A DNA stretch of 64,000 nt from Lineus longissimus (taxonomy: Eukaryota > Nemertea > Pilidiophora > Heteronemertea > Lineidae): NCBI RefSeq assembly GCF_910592395.1, contig NC_088308.1:5903001-5967000 (forward strand), written 5' to 3'. This document shows, in pieces, positions 13,659 through 28,041 of the stretch. Under the pieces are notes generated by a model, which saw only the letters and a list, made by a program, of their open reading frames with translations, did not search any database and was not told the DNA's origin. Numbering within the stretch: the first letter of the stretch is position 1; every line of letters starts with the position of its first letter. Position numbers and translations under genes: made by a program.

Positions 13659-16600
13659 CAAGTCAGAGACGAATGGTAGTCAATCTGCTATAGGTCGCCT
13701 CTTTGGACGGACTCCGATGCTATCAGGTGCGCCTCGTACAAGTTGCCGCTCCCGAAACATCCTACGGTAGAAGCGGTCAGGTGCACCAATCAACCATTCT
13801 AAAATTACGGCAAAGGAAAGAAAAGCTTCTTGAAATACGAGTCCGCCGCCAATATGTTAAAATATCGTGCGCACGAGACCAAAGAAGTCGATTCAAATCT
13901 TCACAAATTTGCCTCTGTTTTTATCATTTTTACACAGATATCTACAGGAGTTTCGACAAGGTAGAGCTGAAATGGACAACAAAAAGGAGTGGACCTAACA
14001 AAAAATTGGGCAGAACTAATCCACTTTTGCCGCCTGATTAAGATGAATATTCGGGGATATTGTTGACTTTCTAAACGGCGGGTTTTAAGTCCGGGATCGC
14101 GTTTCCATACGAATGTCATTCTGGACCTGTCATCAACCACCTGCATCCTCTATTCGCCTGTCCACTAATGCAGCCTTAAAGGGGAAAGTTATGTCAAAAT
14201 CAAAGCTAACAATGATTATTCTTCCCATGTCTTAAGATAATTGCTATTTTTCCAATGTCAAAATGCAAATGGAGTTTGTAAGGTGTAATTAAGGCGGTCC
14301 AGCCGGGTGCACCTGCACGCGCGTCAAATCTTGCTGCGGGACAGTTTTTCTAATATGGTCGCTTGGCGATCTATGAGAATACATCGCGCGCACCCATCGG
14401 CAAAAAATCAGCAAGCCCTGTGTTTACCTGATTTATAATGGACCTGTTTTAATTTAATTAGAAAATATCAAAAGTTCCGAGCAAGCGGGTAATGTGTTTT
14501 GTGTGCGTACATTTGCACATCTATGAGATAATTCCTTTAGAACGCTGATTAATATTCTTCCGCCTTCAAAAATGCAAATCTCCGTTTCGAAACCTGTTCA
14601 CCAGCGATGTCAACAATGTGGGTCACGTGACTTGTCGTCTGTTCAAATGTTTATCTTCGGATTAGTCTTTCTTCATGCTTTCTTCGATCTATCGGTCGGC
14701 TTGTTTCGGTTGTTGCCGAAGCGGCGTTTGTGACCACAGGACCGTGTGCTCAAAGAGGTACGGCGTAAAATATCCAGATTAATGGCCGGTTGCCGTCTTC
14801 TGTTGTCACCAATGTCATTTTCACTGACTACATCATGCAACACCCTAAGACAAGAGACATGGCGCCGGGCCGCCAACACGTCATACTGGTACTGCCATTG
14901 TTCTAAGCGAACTTTGTTAGACTGGAACTAATTCTATTTTCATACCCGAAAGTTGGTCTTTTGATGAGAAGCAGTGGCTGCGTACACAAGACGTAACGCC
15001 GTCTTAGGTGTCAGCAGCGCGTGCGGACGGTGTTGGAGCGTTGTTTAGCGGAATTGTTAGAAAACTATGACAACCTGTAATAAATCTGAGAAAGAGCTCT
15101 TGTAGCTTTAGCGCGAACACCTTGCTAGTGGCAAAGCTGAGATGAGACATCACGCGTTCTTAGAAATCAAGGTTTTTGAGCCGGTTTTTCGCCCACCATG
15201 ATACACTCAGAGGCTCTCTGCGAAATGAATCCCTGAACGTACAATCGCGGTACAGTTACAACGTAGTATTTTCAATTTCACGTAGTCTCGAACTTTGAAC
15301 TAATTTTTGAAATGGAAAAGTATGAAATCGAAAAATGAAAGACTGGTTGAACGAAGCTGAAGGCACTGACGATTAGTCACAACTTCAGTGTAGAGAGCGA
15401 AACTTTAAATTCTATAACCTTGTTCGAAGGAAAAGGCGAGAGGCGTGGCAAGCAAACGGTAATATTAAACTTCACCTCACATTTCAACAACTGCATACCA
15501 CTTATCAAAGAGCGTGTTGAATGATTTGCGATGAACCGCCTTGGAACCATGACCGCTATCAACAATAACATAAACTGGAAAACTGCAAACACAAAGATAC
15601 TAAATATGATGTAGAATGCAATGATTACGTACGCGTAATGGAGGATGATGATATCATTCACAAGGTTCCTGGTAGGACATCGAGATAGCATTGTAATTGC
15701 TACAAAACCAAATCTGAACCTATTTGCTAATTGAATAACTTTTTATGAAATGTTAAGCAGAGTAAATTACTAATGTAGTGAACTCTTCACCTTTTGCTAT
15801 CATATCTTTTACCACCCGAAGAAGCGAACCCCGCCTATTTCGTAACCTTAACCAGGCTTTTTGTGACGGGGTTGCACCGTAAGCCATCTGGAACCCGGAT
15901 GTTACGTGACGAACAATAGCCACAAATAAGCGAAGAAAGGAAATAAATAAATGGACCTCGAGTCGCATTGCGCAAAAATCTTTTTGAGATATCAGTAAAG
16001 TCCGTGCAGCAGCTGGTAAGGGTTCAAATAGACCCTCTTTTGGGTATCAGCTTCTTAGGAGTCTTTTGTAATAATTGAATCTGATGTCTTGTAAAGCCGT
16101 CGAGTTATTTTCATTTTGATCAAAATGTCATTCAAAAAAGGTTTAGTCGTGATGAAGTGATCATAACGACATGGGGGCGCGAAACCTTACAAACAAGTAC
16201 ACGTTTCGTTACCAAGATGAACCCCAGACGCTGTCACCAATGCGAGTGGCGGTAAGGTCATGTTTGTGTAATCGTAGTTACATGACAGATACTGTTTGTA
16301 AAGAGTGATAAGGTAAAAGACATTTCAAAGAACATAGGAAACTTGACACATTGACCGATATCATAAGGAACTAACCCATATCAATATCAATAATACACGA
16401 AGGCTCGAATAATACTGTTTGACCACTTCAGCTTAGTCTTTGGCCTTCTTCAGCCCATCATCTATGGAGTTGAGGGGACGTCCCACTGGACGAAACCAAG
16501 GAAGTTCCGAAACTTGACAAAACCCATGCACATAACCACTGCTTCTAATACATGTTTAAGTCATTTCAAATTCATCTTTGACCACTTCAAATTCATCATC

Positions 16601-19197
16601 TTTTGTCACTTCTGCCTATCACGGAGTTGAAGAGTTCATATACCCGACGTATTCTGGTGTTCAATCGCTATCAAAATATGATTGCTTCGGAAATTCAAAT
16701 TCAAATAATAAAAATGGTCAAAACGGAAAGAATGGGCAACTCAAAATAGATTCATTTAGCTGTACTCATCAAACATCACCAATCTCTATCAATATCATAT
16801 CTAAAGTGGCCATTTACAGAAATCAATTTAAACACTTGAGGGACAGATTGCCTCAGATCACAGCGGAGACGCGTGATAAAGGCGCAAAATGCCGTCCAAA
16901 CGTGGCCAAGTTTTATCTCAACAACCCCTATACCCCAGATTATCACACAATTCCTCCCTCAAGTGCACCACTCAGAAATTAATGATGTTTATTTTGGATA
17001 CAATTTTGGCGTTTTGCAATCCGTCAAAATGTCCACCAGCTTGTTGGTCCCTAGTTTTGTAGTTGTTACATTGAGCCGAGGTGAGAGACGCTGTGGCACC
17101 TCCAGACCCCCATGACTCCATCCTGCCGGTTTTGCCTTGCTTTCTCCCACGCAAACGCGCTATTACTCACCGAGTTCACCGTTTTCTTCAGTGAGGGAAT
17201 GGCGGCGGAATGGTTGGTAGATTTCTCCAAGTCTTGAAGACTTTGAAGTAGGGCCGAGTCTCATGATAATACAGCCGTCTCTCCATAATCACAGCTGCGC
17301 GTCTTTCTTCTCCTGACCGACCAAGGACTATCAGTTGATCCACCACTACGCAGAAATCAACAAATTTTTTTACACCTTTCGTGTGTTATCAAAAAAACGT
17401 CGTAGGAATTGCCAACAGTTCCGAATCCTAAGCTGTGGTGGGATACTCTAAAGAAATCCGGGCAACAGGTGGGCAGTTCTAAGGTATAATCACGGGCACA
17501 ATCAGCCCGCAAAGGGTGGGGTAAATATTTGCCTCACACAGTGACCTCTTCCTCACCCTCCGGTCTAAGTCAAACACCATCATCACACGTTACATAACCT
17601 TGTATCAACTAAAGACAGAGACAACGGTTACTCCGACCAAAATCCTAAGTCACATCCTCAATGCAAATCCCTTGTCGGTATTGTCTTCGAGCGAACACCA
17701 AATCATCCTTCTATTTATTCTCGCAAAGTGTCGGAAATTTTGATACGAATTGAAGGCCTTTTGAAGGCGGTTACGTCACCTTGTTGTGATGTTTACCCAG
17801 GACCACTGACAGAAACCCGCCTCTATTGTGCCGCCCAAGGAAGTCAAGTCCCCCGTCATAGCTCTAGGGACGTTCGGGATATTTTTGACTGGGTTCCCCT
17901 TGAAGTTATTTGCCGACACGTGGGTCTACTAGACTGTTTACGTAATTATTAAATGGTATCATTAAGATGGAGTCCTTGCACCCTTTCAGATGTCGCTAAC
18001 TTTATACACGTTGTTGCATCGGTTATGCGCATGACGTCACATGAAGAGTTCGCATCTGCCGCGTGTGTCTCTACAAGATTTCAAACTTTGTCGCCTCGGT
18101 GAGTTTTCAACAGAGGATCTTAGCTATTCTGCCGCTTGCGTTTATTTTGGATGACTTTTGTTTTCCCTACCCGCTGACTCTAGTTTCAAACACCCAGCTT
18201 CTTAAAAAACGAATGGGTCGCTATAGCAGATGTTACTGGCAATGTCGCTTATGCACACACACTGCGGTTGACATCGAATGACATTGTTACAGGGTAAGTT
18301 ATCCCACAGACATGCCTTACAATTTCTGTCACGATTAAAATCATACGCGAAGAAAACATTGATGTATTTTTCCCACGGAAGTGATTACTGCTGATAATTA
18401 CATACAAGCTTGCTTTCGCAGTGCGCGTTCCCGCAGCAGGAACAGCGTAAATCACCCGACGATTGACGAGACGCTCGCATGGACCTCACGTCCAATTTAA
18501 AGCCGTCGAATTCTTGAAGAGATCAGGAGAGATTCCAAAAACGAAATTGCATCATGAATCAACATTGAAAAAGCTTGTTGCATCCGATGGCCACGAAAGG
18601 TCTCCATCACGCGAGATGGATGTCATACCTAGAACATCGCATGATCTCGTGACAACGAGAACCGCCCAAAATCACGACCGCCTCACGTGTGTCGGAAAAA
18701 AGTCAACCGTGTCTGCACGCAAGGGGAAATCGTCAAGAAGTAATTTTTATAAGCAGTTTTTTTAATGCTCTGCATTTTTCTCATGATTAACTTCTCTTCT
18801 TGAAAAGAACTGGTTTCTTCTGCAGGAAATAGCTTGGAATCCAACTGGGTGTCATCACGCGGGTTCATGGTGGCAGACCGCGTGACTTTGGTTGGTTCTT
18901 CCGCGTACCAAGCGTCGTCGCGCGAGCAGTGTGATCCACAGCATCTCGACACTCATGTCGGTACGTTTGGCGTCCTAACTGATCATAGTCCTTACATCTT
19001 TTAAGTCCAGGTCGTAACGTTTTGTTCAATATGTATGGAGAATGCACTAAACCTGTTCGTCAAACTCTAGTTTTAATTTAGATTAAGTTGTTGCCATCTC
19101 CCTGCGTTCTTACCGATGTTACAGCGGTCTTTAAATCACGAATTCGTGGCACTGATGGACATATCGGGTATTGTTTCACATCCACCACTGCCACTGA
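13659..19197. other. Non-coding stretch, no gene seen
   Basis: Contains a 16-bp palindrome (16112-16127) and a short tandem copy of TTCAAATTCATC (16565 and 16586). A GTCGTCTG occurs at 14634. No coding frame is supported. Confidence 0.6.
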
Positions 19198-19240
19198 CCA
19201 CCATCACCACCACCACCACCACCACCACCACCACCACCAC
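19198..19240 (+). repeat. CAC trinucleotide microsatellite
   Basis: A near-perfect CAC/CCA run of about 43 nt, interrupted once near its start by CAT, with 12 uninterrupted CAC units at 19205-19240. It would read as poly-His, poly-Pro-like or poly-Thr in the three frames, but no gene context supports translation. Confidence 0.95.
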
Positions 19241-22200
19241 TGGCGTGAAATGATGATCCATCCAAATCACCCAAAGCCCCGAATTCCAAAGATAGAAGTC
19301 GAATTGCGTGATGTCTGCCCAACACCATTACGTCTGGCGTGAGGCTGCGCAGTGTGCACTTCCTTTGTTCAGAGAGTGGCCTTTGACCTCCATGCAGATC
19401 ACGTGCATTGAAATCGGCAACATGGCGCCTTTAATCATACTTAATTATTTAATTGGTGCAGATTGGAAGGCACGGACCTTCTGCAGGCGAAATACCTGCC
19501 GTGCTATAACACCAATTTTGATTACTATTACAGTCATTTTCGTACGACAAAAACGTCCAGTTCGCCTGCAGATGGAAAGCGGAGGGGAAAGAAAGGTTCC
19601 GTATAGAGGTTAAAACATCCCCCGAGGGTGGGTGTCGAGTTACCGCCTCTGCACACGCATTGGGTGTATCAAACTGTATTGCGCCCATGCACTCTTTCAT
19701 AGACGTAATAAGGGTCCGCTGATTTCAAGTAAATCACTTAAGAAACCAAATGGTCAAGGATTTTTGCGAAGGAGGGGGTAATGATGCGTTGAATACAGAG
19801 TAGGTGTGAAGAGGGTGGGTCAATACGCGGCCTTGGTCGTGAGACTAAAGGCACTCACGCCTGCTCATAATGAAAACATAACTCTAATCTGACCTAATGA
19901 GAAAATTATACACTTTGAGAGTGGTCTGTATCTAAAGAGGCAAGAGCAGGCTTGTTCTTTATTACAAATTGCAAACTGGTCTTTTTCAAGTAATAGAAGG
20001 ATTGACTAGTTAAAAAGGGGCCTTTCCCCTAATGTTTATTTTGAGGGGGAACAACCAGGCACTTACCAGCATTATTTTAAGAAAATGGTGCGCCGTTCTT
20101 CAAATCATCTTTCTTCAGATTTGAGTTTTTTAGTGGATGCTTACATCATAACTATCGCCTGCCTCATCCAGGACATCGATCAAAACCATTCAGCACAAAA
20201 AACGAGCGGTCATCAGGTGCATTCCCATCTTCTTGGTCCCCCGCAGAGAAAATTGATAGCTGTCCACGGTATTGGTGAATTCGATATAATTTAGATATAT
20301 TTGGGTTCAAGTGGTGCAGTGGTACCCCCGCTATAATGCGTAACTCAAGAAAAACTGGTTCATTCAAATGTTGGAGAATGTAGAAAGCCGCGACAGGAAC
20401 AGCGCGCATTTTGGCTCTGCCAGGCACTCTACAGGGCAGGCTGCACGGCGGTAAGTTGGAAGGCCTGCCTGCACAAGGTTATATACAGCATCTTATTGGT
20501 AAACCTAGCAAATAGTGCGTCCTTTAAACTGCCCCAGGAGGTCTCAGAAAAAAAACGATTCTTGCAGATTTGGGCCCTCCAGAGGACCAACTTCTCCGAC
20601 AGGACGAAAAAAGTTAAATACGGCCCTGTGTTTTCCAATTTTTTCGCTGTCTTGTTTAACCCATGTTTACCTTGTTTTCAGTGACAGGACAATTCGACTG
20701 CCGAAATATATTAAACATTGGAAATCCGGTATTCTATGAATGATAGTTACAAGTCCGTTGCACCCGCTTCTCAACAAAGACAATCTGACATAAACCACTC
20801 CAAAGATGGTTACGTTGTAGCAGCGTGAACTGATGAACGGGTAAAAGTGTCGTTATTGAGACATGGCCCCGGCACTCGCCCAGTCCCCATACACGGATCC
20901 ACCCACGCACGGTCGTACTTTCCTCCATCGGAGTTGCCACAAGCCATAATCGCAACACGTGCGTAAAATAAAGCTATGAACTCCGCAACAATGCGCCGCA
21001 CTTGCATTTTAACTTGACAAACGGTGACTGGCGGAGGCTGAGTGTGGGAACCTTTGCTGTCCAATTGTTCCACGTCAGCGAAATCCAACAATTAAGCACG
21101 AATTTGTAGTTTATGGATTTTGGACTAATTAGCTGAGATGATTTTCCGGGAACGATCTAAACCCCCGTTCCCAGTGACAACAACGGAGCTAGTTGTATCG
21201 TCAGTTAGAGATTACCAAGCAACCAGTTACTATTCTGAAGAACACCTTGAATTGGCGTGAAATTCGGACAATCATTGCATCAATGAATGTGCGGAATATG
21301 TCATTAGGGCGACAAAAATGGCCGACACCTGACGTGACCTTGACTTTGACCTCTGCTAAACGGGCCTGTCCGGCCACAAAATCAGCTGCGTGTCCTGGTT
21401 GATGGGTCATTTCTCAACATGTTTTGATGTGTTAATGCTTTTCAAATACGAAAAGAAAATAAGACAATCATTTTAAATAGATAATGCAACACACCAGATG
21501 TGTTCCTTTTTGTTTTCAATTTCATCTATTGTTTAATTATTCAGTCCTAACGACACCCACAGCGTCATTTCCTTCAGACATTAATCCTGTCTTTTGAAAG
21601 TTACAATTGTTCTCCAATTAGGTACGCTTTCTGCAAGTGAGTCTGATTGTCCGCAACCTTCTCCTTCCCTGATATGCTGGACCTCCCTCAATTGTGGACA
21701 ATAGGCGACAGGTCAGAGCCTTAACATTGTCTTACTTCATAATAATTCCTTATATCAACAAACACCATGCACGATCTTCAAACCCCGTCTTAATAAGTGC
21801 ATTGTTGCCCGATTGTTGTCTAAAAGCAGCAGGTTTCTTTCTAATGAAGGCGAATCTTTTTGGTCTGCAGCTGTGCCGCCCTAATGATATCAGGTCAGTG
21901 AAAGCGAGGCCGAGATTTCCATGAGATTTCAAGATTACTTTTAGAAAACGAACGCGCCACGAGCGTCCGTCGAAAGCTACCCCGTGTTGCTTCAAACAAA
22001 CGAAAAACCTGAGAGCCTCGTGTCGATTGATTTCAAAATAAGGGTCATTTTCTGGTTCTTGTTTGGGCAAATCTTTGGTAACGTACAGACGATAGCCCAC
22101 GCCAAAGGTCAAAGGATCCTCAGCTGCCGCTTATGACAAAAACAAACGAGGTTCACGCCAATCAAGGATATCGAGAGTTGCCATTGTGATTTCGTTTGGT

Positions 22201-23097
22201 GATACCATTCTTATTCTTCTTTCAACCTAAGTCAGCCGAAAAAATGTGTATCAAACCATAATTTCCAACTCAAAATGTACACGCATCTCCAAATGTCGCA
22301 TTGAACAATGATTTACTGCCGCCTCGTGACTTCTCAATGACATAATGCACAGGAACTTATCTTTTTGAACCAATCTGTCCTTGATCGACAAGTTCTGATT
22401 TCAACTTCAATGAATATCTCAGAACTTCGAGAAATTGTTGCCGAATCTTTGTTTAAGTCTTAGTCTTTGGTTGGAGGCCAGAATGATAGAATCATTGATA
22501 CCATCGGAAAGAGATATTCAAGCTCATACCAGAAAAAGCTTTTACATGAACAAGTAATCAACAATGGTAGCAGATGATGAAATCCATAGTTTATTGTTGT
22601 TTGTTGCTGCCGTATAACAACAAATAGTCGCAATGTAGTCCGATTCGATCTACAACAGAGCTTTATCAGGAATCGCGGATGTAGACGACAAATTCGATAT
22701 AGAGGAGATTTTGGGAGTAAGCCCCACAAAGGGATTACTAAATGGAGGGTAGTTAGCACGACCAAGATGTATTGGGATATAAATACAGGCACATGAACCA
22801 GTTTTTCATTTCCAATGTTTAGTTACGCCCAATTTCCCAAACTATTTGGGAGAACAGAATCAGAATTTCAAATGTGTCAAACTTATGGGTCAAGGAGGCT
22901 TATTTGGAATCAGAGGGAATAAAAAGGATGTCTCCAAGTGCGATTTTCTTCAATCTGTTCTTGTTTCGTTCTTGTTTGCGCGGTGTTCTCCCCCGGAAGA
23001 AATAATATCCGTTCTGTGTCTTGAACAAGTGCATGTTTATTTCTATTGTTAACATTGTCAAATCAAATTCTAAAGGAAAGGGATATCGCAGGTCCCG
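19241..23097. other. Non-coding stretch, no gene seen
   Basis: No coding frame is supported. TGTGGGAA, a perfect Su(H)/CSL-type site, occurs near 21045, and a TGACCTTGACTTTGACCT stretch lies near 21335. Both are single motifs and may be chance. Confidence 0.5.
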
Positions 23098-23410
23098 ACC
23101 TTGGTCAAGGTTAACGGCAAAGAGGCGTATTATTCCTTTACAACGGATGTAGGTTGTGACCTTGGAGCAAGGTGAAATCAAGTGTCACATTGGGAACACT
23201 TGCGTACAGGTTACCGCCGCAGGTCCCAAGGTCAGGTGTAAAAATCCAGACACTTCTTACAAAATGTTAGACATTTTCCCGGCTTTTTGGGATGCAGGAT
23301 ACGATTCCTTTAAAGGCGGAGCCTGGACAGTAATGTTAATGCTGTGGGTTGGAATAGCCGCCACATTCCTTTTCTGCATATTTTGAAGCTTGACCTTGGT
23401 TCAAGGTCAA
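23098..23410. promoter_or_regulatory. Cluster of AAGGTCA-type palindromes (nuclear-receptor-like sites)
   Basis: Three palindromes share one design. At 23098-23111, ACCTTG and CAAGGT are separated by GT. At 23157-23175, TGACCTTG and CAAGGTGA are separated by GAG. At 23390-23410, TTGACCTTG and CAAGGTCAA are separated by GTT, a perfect 9-bp dyad. A single CAAGGTCA lies at 23227-23234. TCAAGGTCA is the extended half-site of ERR and NR5A receptors. Binding is inferred; the repeats could also be a decayed satellite. Confidence 0.45.
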
Positions 23411-26400
23411 ATAATGTTTTTTGGTTGTTTCAAGTTCATCATGAAGAGAGGTATAAAGTTCAAAGTTCCGTCAAACTATTAATTAGTCTGTAGTTGCCAT
23501 GGTCTAAAAATGGTGAACTCGACATTTTGATGTTCTATGACGAAGCATGCAAACGCTACAGGTACTCCGTCGTTGCCCTTCGTGTAAGGCCATCAACAAA
23601 CCATGACTCTCAATGTTTTGGTCACGTTTTGTTGATTAAACGTTTACACCATGGCACATTGTTTCTTACAATACAGTTGTCACGTAGACCTAATCTAAAG
23701 GTGCACCTATAGCTAAAGACTTTGGCTGAGAATTCTCGCGGTGACCCCTCCCTTATCACTCATGCGGCTCAGTCATTTCAATCCCCAACCATCGACCCTC
23801 TTTGCTTGCTGAGTAACGACCCATTCAAAAAGAGGACCCCAAGGGACCATCCCGTGGATATGACACTGATCGATTTTACTCAGCTGCAAAAACCAATTAT
23901 AAATTAAATTTGTTTTGTTGTCCAAGACTGACTTGTTTATTCGACTGATGAATAACTAACAGGCTATTAAAAAACAAATAATTAAATAAATTACGAATCT
24001 TATTTTCTACTTCATGGCCCCATGGGACCCCAACTAGGTTTGCCGTGACGTGTGAAAAACTCCATCTCCCCTGGGGCCGTTACTCAACTGATCAGATTTT
24101 AACACAGCAAGACAATGAATCAGTCATAACAAATCACGAATGGCATAATTTGTTTTACTGTGTAACAACCTTTGTTTTGGTGATGTTTGTATTGGTAAAA
24201 CTAAAGGCAGTTATTGCCAATTCATGCAAGATAAATGTAACTACTGGATGCGTTAGTTTTGCGCGTCCCATATAAAGAACTACATCGTACATTTGTATAA
24301 TTACATGACGATATATTGTCTCAATTCATTATTGCGATTTAATGCTCTCATTTGCGGGGCTCATCGGACTCAAACATAACCGAAGCATCTCCATCACACA
24401 ATCTGCTGTGACTTCTGTAGCGTGCCATTCGTCGATCTCAACAACGTGTTACATGTACTTTAAAATGGGCGTATTTATTCAAAAGCGTGTAAAAAGCAGA
24501 ACCCGATACTTTTTAACCTTCATCAATGCTGCAAGTAAGACCACTCACGAAACATCAAACTCCCATTTTCTCGTCGCCTGTAAACCTGTCTTCAGCTGCT
24601 TATATGAATGCGTTTGATACTTGTAACGTAAACCCTAGTCCTACTCGATGCTGAAGAGAGGCTCATCCCCCACTTTATTGCAAGTGGCACAAATATTGCC
24701 AAACAAACTAGTTTCCGTTCAAGGGGCACTTCGCGACATGTTGTGTTTATTATCACAGATGTGGTGTTGGATTGAACAGGTTCTTGGCTCATGATATCTC
24801 TGCTAGGAATGGGCCCTGACCGCCTGATCTACATTTGAAATAGGTGCCGAGAAACTATTCCGTAGTTTTCGTTGACCATTTTCCCAGCGACCCACTGCGT
24901 CGTATTCGGCACTGACAATTTTTGGCTGGGGAATGCGCGTTAGAAAAAAGGTCACTCAAACTGATTGTGGTCGAAGACCGGGACTGCAATCAACTTTGTT
25001 CCAAGCCTGGTCTATATTTTGGGAAATATATTACTTGTTTAACGCATACTGTGACTCAAATCACCAAAGTGAAGTGTGTGCACGTCTCTGACTGTCTAAA
25101 TTCTCCACCGCTTTCTTCATACGGCCGGTTAATGAAAACAGGACGGAGGGAAATTCATAGGGAATATCATTGGGCGATGAAAGTAAAAGAACTGCTGTCC
25201 GTGTCCAATACATGCGGTGATCTCGAGCTAAGACGGTTCCATCATCCAAACCGCCCCGCAAGCGAGCGATTTATTGGCGTGATCGCAGACGACAAAAAAT
25301 AGCTCGTTCGCAGTGGTCTTCGCAGGTGCCTTCGACAAGAATCGGTCAGATCGCATCGATCTGCAATCAATATCGATCCCAGCGATTACCGATTGTACCC
25401 ACAGAGAGTGCGCAGTCTTGTCATATTCCCGCCAATTCCGAAATTTGCGGTTGTCAAATCCGGCACTCGCGCCTTTGACGTCACAGCAGGAAAGATCGGT
25501 TTGATCGTTGTTTACGAAATTTAGCGGGGGTTTATGCATTATATGGCCTAGTGAATTTTGATATAATAGGCCAGACGCGAGTTGGTGTCCGCCAGGGATT
25601 ATGGGCCAACTCTGACGGTATCTCAAACTTGTGAACGCGAAAACGGAAAACTTGCGGCATTGTAGCGGCCCCTGCTGGAGTCGCAGGGAGTTGACACGTC
25701 CAGACCGAAAAAACAGTTACAATTTAATGCGATTTTAGACATTTCAACCAAAATGTCATGGATGTGTCGATTGGAATTGACACTACACAGTTTGCCATTG
25801 ACCAATCTTATTGACCACAGTCATGTTCGCATTTCCATGAGAGGCGTTGGCCGTGTGAATTTTTCCAATTTTACGCGGCAAAAAATATATTTTCGTAATT
25901 CCTGTCACAGTCGACTGATTTTCTCATACATTCATTTTAAAATCACAAAAGTGTTATAATTAATTATTTTTTTGCAAACCGACCTTCTGTTGATATCATA
26001 GGCGAAATATAAAGGTAATATTCGCGCGTCGTAGTCAGGTGCGCGCTTTCTGCAACAGTGACCGAGCCTGACCTTTGCGCGAAAAAATGTCCGTTTTATC
26101 AACTGTGTTCGTAATCTGAACCCTTTTAATATCATATTTCACAGATGAGTGTTGCGAATTTAACAATATACAAGCAGGTGCGAGAGAAAGACCCTTTTAA
26201 ATCTCGCGCATACGTTTCTAATTGGAATAGTGTTTTCTCACTGTTTTGGTCAGAGCGAAACTAAGGCGCAGCAGGTGTCACCGCTGCATCCTGATCTAAC
26301 GTCACAATATCCTCGTCTAAAACTAGGTGCATCTACTTTTACCGACACGTTTCTTTTGTAATTTACGATGTTTTAATGCAGTTTTCTTCTTTCAAGTCAA

Positions 26401-28041
26401 TGATTTATCTTTTTGGTCATACAGACCCAGCGGGCAGTTCAGCCAGGGCATGCGGCGGACATAAATACAAAATCATACGGTGCATCCAATCACTTTCGCA
26501 CTTTTGTCACAAAAATAGATGAAAAAAGTCTCGAAAGGTTTTGAATTATCTTTAACGGCCTTACTTGAAAATCAATTGGTTTTTTGTGAAAAGGGTAATT
26601 TCTATCAAACGTCGGCTCGCCTGACGTGAGTGTGTCTCTACTGTCACAACCGTCCGCTCCGGCGACCATGAGCATACCCCGACATTGGATTGTGACCAAT
26701 GCGTTTCATAATTGGATTGTCATCATAAAAGGTGAAAGAGCCATAATTATACCTAATGACACGTGACCGTAGAGTCGACAACCACCAGAGTGTTGTCTCT
26801 ATGTATTTATACGCATCTTTATCACGAGACCAGGTCACAACCACCCGGCGTCGGACCATTATGTTGTCCTCGTGACGTAAAAGACGCATTCGCTTTGTCC
26901 CCGTTCTATTCCTGGTGTCAGCAAATCTAACTTAAAGCAGCAAAACGTAGCCCTTTTTAATCCATTTCATGGGTACACTGTCATCGAGAGATGTGTCCAC
27001 AATCTGTGTCTTAACCTGTTTTTCTTCCGAAATAAACTTCCTGGTGAAGACACTTTTTCTGAGGACGAAAATCTGTCGTTTTGATTCGTGCCTTCTGTCT
27101 CACTGAGAGTGTTTCTCTGGGAAACAATAAAGAGGAACATATGTTTTCTCAGGGGCGTTATAAGTTGGTTTTAGGACTGTTTTGAGATATGGCTTTATAG
27201 TTTTGTCAGGGGCAGGTGAAAATGGAGCTCTGATACCCACTGTCTAACATCCTCGTGCCAGATGAAAGAGGCATGGATAAGTTTGACAAACATTTGCCTA
27301 TCATTGTCTGTCAAACAAAAGCGCAACATAGGTATCCTTTAGTCCACGACAGATGTGAGCCAAAATACGTTTTTTAAAAAGGAGAAAAATCATAAAGGAC
27401 GCACTCATAAAATCGTAACGCGAAAAATTCCACTATCTCTAAAAATCGGAGGTGTGGAGGCGAAACATGTTAACAAAAGTTTACCTAAATTAGACAAGGT
27501 GCACCGAAGCAAATACTCCTCTTAGCTAAATCAAATAGCCAATTCTAGCCTGATTAAAATATGAAACGGGCGCAAGTATCGTCCCCAGAGAGTCTGGGAC
27601 GGACCTGGCAAGGTTGTGCGATTTTTTGTGAGGCACGCTCCCCCTAAACAATGATAGAAGGTAAACCACCGACAGGTGAAACGAACAGACGCCTCAGAAC
27701 AGCCAAATCAATGATTAATGCATGTAAAGTACCGTCAATTAAGTATAGAATTTATTAGACATGAAAAGAGTGCGTTTTATTAGTGTCCCATCACACAGAG
27801 ACCAGGTGGGGGTTGATTTTCGGCCTTTGTGGAAACGAACTCTTGCAGCCGTCGCAAACAGAATAAAACTTATAAGAATCAGTGTGAATCATAATTCAGA
27901 GAGGAAGTTACCGGCAGGTTGCAACGATACACCGGTTAAAACGATAAAAAACCGCATTGCGCGCTGCAAAAGTTGCGCGCAAAACGTGGATAAAACGCAA
28001 CTGGCCAACGAACTTCAAACCAGCGCGCCAGGTACTTTTGT
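23411..28041. other. Non-coding stretch upstream of the neurogenin promoter region
   Basis: No coding frame is supported. One GCAGACGAC (25285) and one TACATGTA (24450) are present. Towards 27.95 kb the sequence becomes rich in GCGC, leading into the CpG-rich block. Confidence 0.55.
25285..25293 (+). promoter_or_regulatory. Single GCAGACGAC motif
   Basis: One exact copy, the last one before the neurogenin region. Function unknown. Confidence 0.35.

Noticed and set aside
16112-16127. A perfect 16-bp palindrome.
   Set aside because: About one such palindrome is expected by chance in 64 kb.
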